From NCBI RefSeq assembly GCF_014203425.1, contig NZ_JACHJC010000001.1:2294001-2358000 (forward strand): a DNA stretch of 64,000 nucleotides, read 5' to 3'. This DNA comes from Micromonospora echinospora. GTDB lineage: Bacteria > Actinomycetota > Actinomycetes > Mycobacteriales > Micromonosporaceae. How positions within the stretch are numbered: the stretch's first letter is position 1; each line of letters begins with the position of its first letter. Of the stretch, positions 61,038-64,000 are shown piece after piece. A program made the position numbers and the translations under genes. The notes under the pieces are model-generated. The model searched no databases and was not told where the DNA came from. It was given only the letters and a program-made list of their open reading frames with translations.

Positions 61038-61129
61038 GCCGCCTCCCGTTGTCGTCGCGGCACAACCGGGCCGCGCGGGCATTGACGTCCGGTCCCTAGC
61101 CGCGGCGGCAGGCTGGTTGCTCTCCTGGT

Positions 61130-61147
61130 TGTTACCGCAAGGTAACA
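61130..61147. promoter_or_regulatory. Palindrome TGTTACC-GCAA-GGTAACA, candidate operator
   Basis: Perfect 7-bp arms around a 4-nt centre, 54 bp before the secreted propeller start and 93 bp from the divergent PucR-type gene. AT-rich arms in a GC-rich setting suggest a protein-binding site; a GNRA-type loop (GCAA) also allows an RNA hairpin if transcribed. Confidence 0.55.
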
Positions 61148-61200
61148 CCGTTCGCGCCACTGAGAAACGTCGATGTCGTACCGGCTGCCAGGAGGCGACC

Positions 61201-62472
61201 ATGACCCCCGTGCCACTCCGCCCGCCCCGACCCCGCCGCCGCGCCCTCGCCGTGCTGGCCGCGCTCGCCCTCGTCGCCCCGGCCCCGCTGATGACGGCGC
61301 CCGCGCCGGCCGCCGCCGCTGTCGCGCTCCAAGAGGTGATGTTTGTCGGCAACAACTGGGACGGCACCGCCGACGTCATCCGGTCCCGTGGCGACTACGC
61401 CAAGCTCGGCCGGATCAACGTGATCCCGGACCGCGCCGCGCGCCTGCGCGAGATCTACCTCAACCCGATCAAGCTGGCGTACTTCCTCGGCATCCGGCAG
61501 GGCCCGGGGGAGGGCCACGACCAGTTCGTCGACGACATGTACACCACCCCCGACGGCAGCGCGGTAGTGGTGTCCCGGCCCAGCTTCGCCGACGTCGTCT
61601 CGATCGACCTCGCCACCGGCGCGCTGCGCTGGCGGTTCCCGGTCTCCGGCTACCGCTCCGACCACATGGCCGTGTCGCCCGACGGCACCCGGGTCGCGGT
61701 CTCCGCCTCCACCTCCAACACCGTGCACGTGCTGGACATCCGCACCGGAGCGCAGCTCGGCTCGTTCGGCACTGGCGACAAGCCGCACGAGAACATCTAC
61801 ACCGACGGCGGCACCCGCCTGTGGAACATGTCCATCGGTGAGGTCAACACCGACCTGGACGCGCCCTGGCTCGACTGGACCAAGGGCGACCGGCGGATCA
61901 CCGTCGCCGACACCACCACGTACCAGGTGGTCAAGGTGATCGACATGCGAGACCGCCTCGACGCCGCCGGCCGCCGGGACCTCTCCGACGCGGTCCGCCC
62001 GGCCGTGTTCACCCCGGACGGCAGCCGGCTCTACTTCCAGGTGTCCTTCTTCAACGGCGTGGTCGAGTACGACGTGGCCACCGACCGGGTCACCCGCGTC
62101 GCCACGCTGCCGAAGAACCCGGCCACCAGCGAGGACCGCACCACCTGGGTCAACGACTCCCGGCACCACGGCCTGTCGATGAGCCCTGACGGCACCCGGG
62201 TCTGTGTCGCCGGCACCATGGACGACTACGCCACCGTGCTCGACCGGGCCACGTTGCGCGAGGGGCCGCTCGTGCCCGCGAGCAAGCCGTACTGGGCCAC
62301 CGTCAGCGGGGACGGCCGGGACTGCGTGATCTCCGAATCCGGCGCGGATCAGGTCACCGCGATCAACTTCGCGACCGGGCAGAAGGTCGCGAGCGTCCCG
62401 GTCGGCGACCACCCCCAGCGCGTCCGCGTCGGGCACGTGCCGGAGGGCTGGACGCCCCCGTCCGCCGGCTGA
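61201..62472 (+). CDS. Secreted YVTN-type beta-propeller protein
   Basis: 423 residues from ATG 61201 with AGGAGG upstream. A Sec signal peptide with a basic start (RPPRPRRRALAVLAALALV) ends near APAPAAAA (about residue 41). The mature protein is a propeller with repeats of the type HMAVSPDGTRVAVSASTSNT, VHVLDIRTGAQLGSFGTGDK, PAVFTPDGSRLYFQVSFFNG and LSMSPDGTRVCVAGTMDDYA. No cofactor ligand or enzyme motif is obvious. The role is unknown. It may be controlled by the divergent PucR-type regulator (inference from position and the intervening palindrome). Confidence 0.82.
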   Translation: MTPVPLRPPRPRRRALAVLAALALVAPAPLMTAPAPAAAAVALQEVMFVGNNWDGTADVIRSRGDYAKLGRINVIPDRAARLREIYLNPIKLAYFLGIRQGPGEGHDQFVDDMYTTPDGSAVVVSRPSFADVVSIDLATGALRWRFPVSGYRSDHMAVSPDGTRVAVSASTSNTVHVLDIRTGAQLGSFGTGDKPHENIYTDGGTRLWNMSIGEVNTDLDAPWLDWTKGDRRITVADTTTYQVVKVIDMRDRLDAAGRRDLSDAVRPAVFTPDGSRLYFQVSFFNGVVEYDVATDRVTRVATLPKNPATSEDRTTWVNDSRHHGLSMSPDGTRVCVAGTMDDYATVLDRATLREGPLVPASKPYWATVSGDGRDCVISESGADQVTAINFATGQKVASVPVGDHPQRVRVGHVPEGWTPPSAG

Positions 62473-62495
62473 CCGCCGACGCTCGACCGGCCGGC

Positions 62496-62521
62496 GTCCG
62501 GCTCCCGGCTGCAGGCCGGAC
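62496..62521. terminator. Hairpin between convergent genes
   Basis: GTCCGGC (62496-62502) pairs with GCCGGAC (62515-62521) around a 12-nt loop, between the propeller gene and the convergent hydrolase gene. Confidence 0.5.
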
Positions 62522-62523
62522 CG

Positions 62524-64000
62524 TCACCGGGCGGGGCAGCGCAGCCCTTCCCGGGGGACGGTGAGCGAGATCAGGTACGCGTCGACCGCAGACGTCACGC
62601 ACGACGTCTGCGGGTAGGCGGTGTGCCCCTCGCCCTCCCAGGTGAGCACCCGCCCCACGCCCAGCATCGAAGCCAGGGCGGGCGTCTGCTCGTACGGTGT
62701 CGCCGGGTCACCTGTGGTGCCGACCACCAGGATCGGCGGCGCGCCGTTCGCCCGGCCGGTCGGATAGGGGTCCCGCTCGCCGGGCCACTCCACGCAACCC
62801 AGCATCCCCACCGCCAGGGCGGGACCGAACAGCGGGTACTTCTGCCGCCACTGCGACTGCAACGAGCGGACCTGCTCGCGGGTCGGCTTCTCGGTCTCGT
62901 CCGCGCAGTTGACCGCCAGGTTGGCGTCGAACAGGTTGGAGTAGTGCCCGTCGGGCTCACGGCCCGCGTACGAGTCGGCCAGCTTGAACACGGCGTCCGG
63001 GTCGCCGCCCTGCAGCTCGTCGATCGCCCGGGCCAGCTCCTGCCAGCCCTGCTCGGTGTAGAGCGAGGAGATCACCGCGTAGAAGACCCAGCCGGCGGTG
63101 GCTTCCCGGCCGCCCTTCCCGCGTACCGGGGAGGTCTTCGCCTTGGCGATCGCGTCGGTGACCGCACCCCGGGCGTCCGGGGCGATCGGGCAGCGGCCGG
63201 CGTTCGCCGCGCACCACCTGGTGAAGTTGTCGAACGCCCGCTCGAAGCCCTTCGCCTGGCTCTCCGACCCGGCGATCAGCTTCTGCTGCGGGTCGACCGC
63301 GCCGTCGAGCACCAGCGCGCGCACGCGCTGCGGATAGAGCTGGGCGTAGGTGGCGCCGAGCAGCGTGCCGTAGGAGTAGCCGAGGTACGTCAGCTTGTCG
63401 TCGCCGACCGCAGCGCGGACCGCGTCCATGTCCCGGGCGGCCTGCTCGGTGCCGTAGAGCGGGAGCTGGTCGCCGTACTTCGCGCCGCACCGCTCGCCGA
63501 TGCGCCGGTTGAGGCCGACGAAGCCGTCGAACGACGACTGGCTCTCCGGGTCGGGGTCGTAACCGAAGCTGGCGTCCAGGTCGGCGTCGGAGATGCACTT
63601 GACCGGGCTGGACCGGGCCACACCGCGCGGGTCGAAGCCGACGATGTCGAACCGGTCGGTGATCGCCGTCGGCAGGCCGCCGAACGCCGGGCCGAAGGAC
63701 AGGTAGACGGCGGTGTCGACGCCGGAGGCCCCGGGACCGCCGGGGTTGACCACCAGCGAGCCGATCCGGTCGCGCTGCTTGGTCGAGCGGGCCCGGATCA
63801 GCGCGATCTCGAACGTCTCGCCGGTGCCCGGCCCGGCGGTCGCGCCGGTGGTGGCGCCGGTGCCCCAGTTGCGCGGCACGGCGATGCGGGCGCAGTCGTA
63901 GCGCATGTCCGCAGCGCCCCGGCCGACCAGCTCGTTCGGCACCTCCGGGCAGGCCCGCCACTCCGGTGCGGTGCCCGGCGGGGCAGCCTCGCCCTCGCTC
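62524..64000 (-). CDS. Alpha/beta hydrolase, tripeptidyl aminopeptidase type (5' end outside window)
   Basis: At least 492 residues; the frame stays open to the right edge (upstream codons read PPGTAPEWRACPEVPNELVG), so the N-terminus and probable signal peptide are missing. Alpha/beta-hydrolase_1 core: SLVVNPGGPGASGVD (oxyanion region), the nucleophile Ser in LTYLGYSYGTLLGATYAQLY, and the C-terminal TAP-like domain with the catalytic Asp in VGTTGDPATPYEQTP and the His in WEGEGHTAYPQTSCV. Conserved Cys pairs suggest an exported protein. Relatives in Streptomyces (Tap/SlpD type) cleave N-terminal tripeptides from secreted proteins; the substrate here is inferred. Confidence 0.9.
   Translation of the reverse strand, partial: SEGEAAPPGTAPEWRACPEVPNELVGRGAADMRYDCARIAVPRNWGTGATTGATAGPGTGETFEIALIRARSTKQRDRIGSLVVNPGGPGASGVDTAVYLSFGPAFGGLPTAITDRFDIVGFDPRGVARSSPVKCISDADLDASFGYDPDPESQSSFDGFVGLNRRIGERCGAKYGDQLPLYGTEQAARDMDAVRAAVGDDKLTYLGYSYGTLLGATYAQLYPQRVRALVLDGAVDPQQKLIAGSESQAKGFERAFDNFTRWCAANAGRCPIAPDARGAVTDAIAKAKTSPVRGKGGREATAGWVFYAVISSLYTEQGWQELARAIDELQGGDPDAVFKLADSYAGREPDGHYSNLFDANLAVNCADETEKPTREQVRSLQSQWRQKYPLFGPALAVGMLGCVEWPGERDPYPTGRANGAPPILVVGTTGDPATPYEQTPALASMLGVGRVLTWEGEGHTAYPQTSCVTSAVDAYLISLTVPREGLRCPAR

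Noticed and set aside
61082..61110. TTGACG at 61082-61087 as -35 of the secreted propeller promoter
   Set aside because: No -10-like hexamer occurs at 16-19 bp, so it was not listed as a promoter.

Overview
The window is about 64 kb of very GC-rich actinobacterial chromosome with strong third-position GC bias, many GTG starts and many 4-bp ATGA/GTGA overlaps. Gene order and repeat style point to the Micromonosporaceae, most likely Micromonospora or a close relative (inference; no database was searched). No tRNA, rRNA, CRISPR array, transposase, integrase or secondary-metabolite core gene was seen.

Layout. (1) 1-17263 is a conserved actinobacterial core: end of a helicase gene, DUF7455, sigA, suhB, LytR_C protein, DUF4193, DUF3093, dut, DUF3710, OB-fold protein, DUF3159, two TrkA-type RCK proteins, a KimA-like permease, a TrmA-family RNA methyltransferase, anmK and dxs. 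From memory the order closely follows the sigA to dxs1 region of Mycobacterium tuberculosis. (2) 17264-34943 is accessory and dominated by envelope and secreted proteins: a lipoprotein, three paralogous GT-C-like membrane proteins, two paralogous membrane-anchored beta-propellers, a C39-like peptidase, a two-component system, a secreted malectin-type protein, a VOC protein and a Pro-rich membrane protein. (3) 34944-46506 returns to the core: fadA-fadB-type beta-oxidation pair, RNase D, trypsin-like protease, coiled-coil membrane protein, DUF3000, hemE, cgoX and chdC (three steps of the coproporphyrin-dependent heme route). (4) 46507-51660 holds a secreted AA10 LPMO, GNAT, a small Cys-rich protein, a CBM48 protein, msrB, a LigD-type polymerase and a frame-broken AbiEi/DUF559 gene. 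(5) 51661-59288 is a four-gene ABC exporter operon with two very large FtsX/MacB permeases and two ATPases; one ATPase ends in an AbrB-like domain. (6) 59289-64000 holds a GNAT, a PucR-type regulator, a secreted propeller protein and a truncated secreted alpha/beta hydrolase.

Non-coding structure stands out. A compound repeat of about 55 bp with AAGGGGCCCTT cores occurs at five places, each touching or very near a stop or start codon. Three other long-stem inverted repeats (19-25 bp arms, 27-37 bp loops) look like divergent members of one family. Several genes have a TANNNT-type -10 box only 6-9 nt before the start codon, suggesting leaderless transcripts. Perfect palindromes sit upstream of the DUF4193 gene and of the secreted propeller gene.

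The observations most worth follow-up are the KimA-like permease divergent from a TrkA pair (a likely potassium module), the AbrB-like tail on the exporter ATPase, the triplicated GT-C-like family beside twin propeller proteins, and the repeat that seems to supply the TTG start codon of anmK.
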